Part shown: positions 5,194-5,794 of the stretch, piece after piece
Layout of the letters: each line of letters begins with the position of its first letter
How positions within the stretch are numbered: position 1 is the first letter of the stretch
Source of the DNA: Nitrospirales bacterium
GTDB lineage: Bacteria; Nitrospirota; Nitrospiria; Nitrospirales; UBA8639
Direction of reading: 5' to 3'
Assembly: GCA_021604265.1 (NCBI GenBank)
Contig: BQIY01000168.1
Location: 1-5,794, forward strand
DNA: 5,794 nucleotides
Made by a program: the position numbers and the translations under genes
The notes under the pieces: model-generated
Databases searched by the model: none
What the model saw: only the letters and a program-made list of their open reading frames with translations
What the model was told of the DNA's origin: nothing

Positions 5194-5272
5194 GCGGGAC
5201 AGGCAGAAGTGCCGATGACCGCAAACAGTGATAAGCCCTACGGTATTTCGGTATCGTAGGGTTTGTTTTTTT
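5194..5272 (+). ncRNA. candidate ~80-nt small RNA
   Basis: This is inferred from a promoter-like sequence (5160-5187) and a strong rho-independent terminator (5233-5272) on the same strand, with nothing convincing to translate between them. The predicted transcript has a small hairpin GGCA-GAAG-TGCC (5202-5213), about 19 nt of single strand, then the terminator stem. It matches no RNA family I recognise. Its location in the gene-free region beside the mob genes would fit a copy-number, transfer or toxin-antitoxin regulator. Its 3' end overlaps the antitoxin stop codon by 2 nt on the opposite strand. Confidence 0.3.
5233..5272 (+). terminator. rho-independent terminator, plus strand
   Basis: CCCTACGGTA (5236-5245) pairs with TATCGTAGGG (5252-5261) with one G-U pair around a 6-nt loop TTTCGG. 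AAG/TTT (5233-5235, 5262-5264) extends the stem to 13 bp. A single G is then followed by seven T residues (5266-5272). On the minus strand the stem is followed by ATCACTG, so it is not a good terminator for the antitoxin transcript. No plus-strand protein gene precedes it for several kilobases. Confidence 0.75.
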
Positions 5273-5582
5273 AACGTAGCCCTAGAGGCTGGGGTGTGAG
5301 TTTATAGCCCATCGCCTTCATAATCGCGGTGATGTTTTCAAGGCGAGGATTGCCCTTTTCAGAAAGAGCGCGTTGAAGTCCTTGGCGGGAAATGCCAGTG
5401 GTTTCAGAGATTTCAGAAATACCAACCACACGCGCCAGTACCCGCAATTGAGAGAGTAAAGCGGCGGTATCGTCGTCCTCGGCATACGTGGCAAATATTT
5501 CCGTGAGATAGTCGGGTATCTCTTCGGGGTGTTCACGAAAATAGTCTTCATGCACCACTTCTAGTTTTTTATGTTTTGTCAT
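5271..5582 (-). CDS. HigA-like addiction-module antitoxin, 103 residues
   Basis: This is an Xre/HTH-type antitoxin of the putative addiction-module antidote family (HI1420-like). It would bind and neutralise the adjacent RelE-type toxin and repress the shared promoter. Residues 11-35 (including DYLTEIFATYAEDDD) are the usual N-terminal segment that precedes the helix-turn-helix in this family. The helix-turn-helix covers about residues 54-73 (GISEISETTGISRQGLQRAL), followed by the typical SEKGNPRLENITAIMKAMGYKL. The length is normal. The start ATG 5582-5580 overlaps the toxin stop TGA (5581-5579) as ATGA. A strong AAGGAG (5596-5591), 8 nt before the ATG, lies within the toxin gene, so the antitoxin can be translated well on its own. 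It ends at TAA 5273-5271. Toxin-first order is usual for HigBA-type pairs. The promoter lies beyond the window. Confidence 0.9.
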   Translation of the reverse strand: MTKHKKLEVVHEDYFREHPEEIPDYLTEIFATYAEDDDTAALLSQLRVLARVVGISEISETTGISRQGLQRALSEKGNPRLENITAIMKAMGYKLTPQPLGLR

Positions 5583-5794
5583 GTTTTATACTCCTTCCAA
5601 AATTGCTTTGCGGCCTCGATGTCCTTTTTTTGTGTTGATTTATCCCCACCACAGAGCAAAATCACAATCGTATTTCCATCTTCGGCAAAATAGACACGGT
5701 AGCCACTACCAAAATCTAAACGCAGTTCAAAGACCCCATCTTTTAAGGATTTAAAATCGCCATAGTTGCCACTTTCAAGGCGGGTCACACGTTG
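5579..5794 (-). CDS. RelE/HigB-type toxin (phage Gp49-like), N-terminus cut by the window edge
   Basis: This is the C-terminal 71 residues of a RelE/ParE-superfamily toxin of the HI1419/Gp49-like family, which typically cleaves mRNA on the ribosome and blocks translation. The family pattern is clear: RLESGNYGDFK, then DGVFELRLDFGSGYRVYFAEDG with the conserved arginines and tyrosine of the central sheet, then GGDKSTQKKDI and a C-terminal helix. Family members are about 100 residues long, so roughly 30 N-terminal residues are missing. The GTG at 5788-5786 continues in frame to the window edge and is not the true start. It is directly upstream of and overlaps its antitoxin by 4 nt, forming one operon. 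No defect is visible in the part present. Exact target specificity cannot be told from sequence. Confidence 0.9.
   Translation of the reverse strand, partial: QRVTRLESGNYGDFKSLKDGVFELRLDFGSGYRVYFAEDGNTIVILLCGGDKSTQKKDIEAAKQFWKEYKT

Larger units (their letters stand above)
4530..5270. other. 741-nt gene-free region, probable oriT / possible replication control region
   Basis: No convincing gene is found here. Long plus-strand frames exist only because the strand is pyrimidine-rich and poor in stop codons, and they overlap in different frames. Going right from mobC it holds a 19-nt palindrome (4590-4608), a tiny frame with a strong ribosome binding site (4605-4643, minus), a pyrimidine tract (4651-4810), a TTTCTT/AAGAAA hairpin (4968-4983), a consensus DnaA box (5013-5021), a 14-bp inverted repeat with a 33-nt core (5053-5113), two adjacent perfect hairpins (5116-5145), and a promoter-terminator pair (5160-5272). 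Its position upstream of mobC, with so many inverted repeats, makes it the best place for oriT; that is inferred from location and structure, not from a match to a known origin. Confidence 0.6.

Noticed and set aside
5215..5259. Fourteen-codon frame within the candidate small RNA
   Set aside because: No ribosome binding site precedes the ATG and the stop lies in the terminator stem; most likely chance.
1..5794. CRISPR array, tRNA, rRNA or insertion sequence
   Set aside because: No regularly spaced repeats, cloverleaf-like segments, rRNA sequence or transposase frame was seen on either strand.

Overview
The window looks like the mobilization (mob) region of a plasmid or mobilizable/integrative element from a Gram-negative bacterium, most likely a proteobacterium. 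The reasons are a MobC-type accessory protein, a MOBP-type relaxase fused to a TraA/RecD-like helicase, a HigB/HigA-like toxin-antitoxin pair, and Sel1 repeats of the kind common in proteobacteria. The species cannot be named from the sequence. There is no replication gene, type IV secretion gene, transposase, rRNA, tRNA or CRISPR array in the window.

Layout from left to right. 1-418 (+): the 3' part of a Sel1-repeat protein gene, cut by the window edge. 507-911 (-): an unrecognised 134-residue protein, convergent with it. 943-967: a rho-independent terminator reading on the minus strand. 968-1228: a hairpin-bearing noncoding trailer. 1229-4204 (-): a 991-residue relaxase-helicase. 4185-4529 (-): mobC, overlapping the relaxase start by 20 nt. 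4530-5270: a 741-nt gene-free region dense in inverted repeats, with a 19-nt palindrome, a 78% pyrimidine tract, a consensus DnaA box, a 14-bp inverted repeat around a 33-nt core with nick-site-like sequences, two back-to-back hairpins, and a possible ~80-nt RNA with its own promoter and terminator. 5271-5582 and 5579-5794 (-): antitoxin and (partial) toxin with a 4-nt ATGA overlap.

How it works together (inference): MobC would bind oriT, probably in the 4530-5270 region, and help the relaxase nick and unwind it. The relaxase carries its own helicase, so nicking and unwinding are joined in one polypeptide. DNA transfer would depend on a secretion system encoded elsewhere. The toxin-antitoxin pair would stabilise the element.

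The most notable observation is the relaxase architecture. The catalytic-tyrosine motif of a MOBP relaxase is at residues 1-25 and the remaining relaxase motifs, including the HxD...HxH metal site, are at residues 543-700. A complete TraA-like superfamily 1 helicase of about 500 residues lies between them. The helicase therefore appears inserted into the relaxase fold, not appended after it as in TraA or F TraI.
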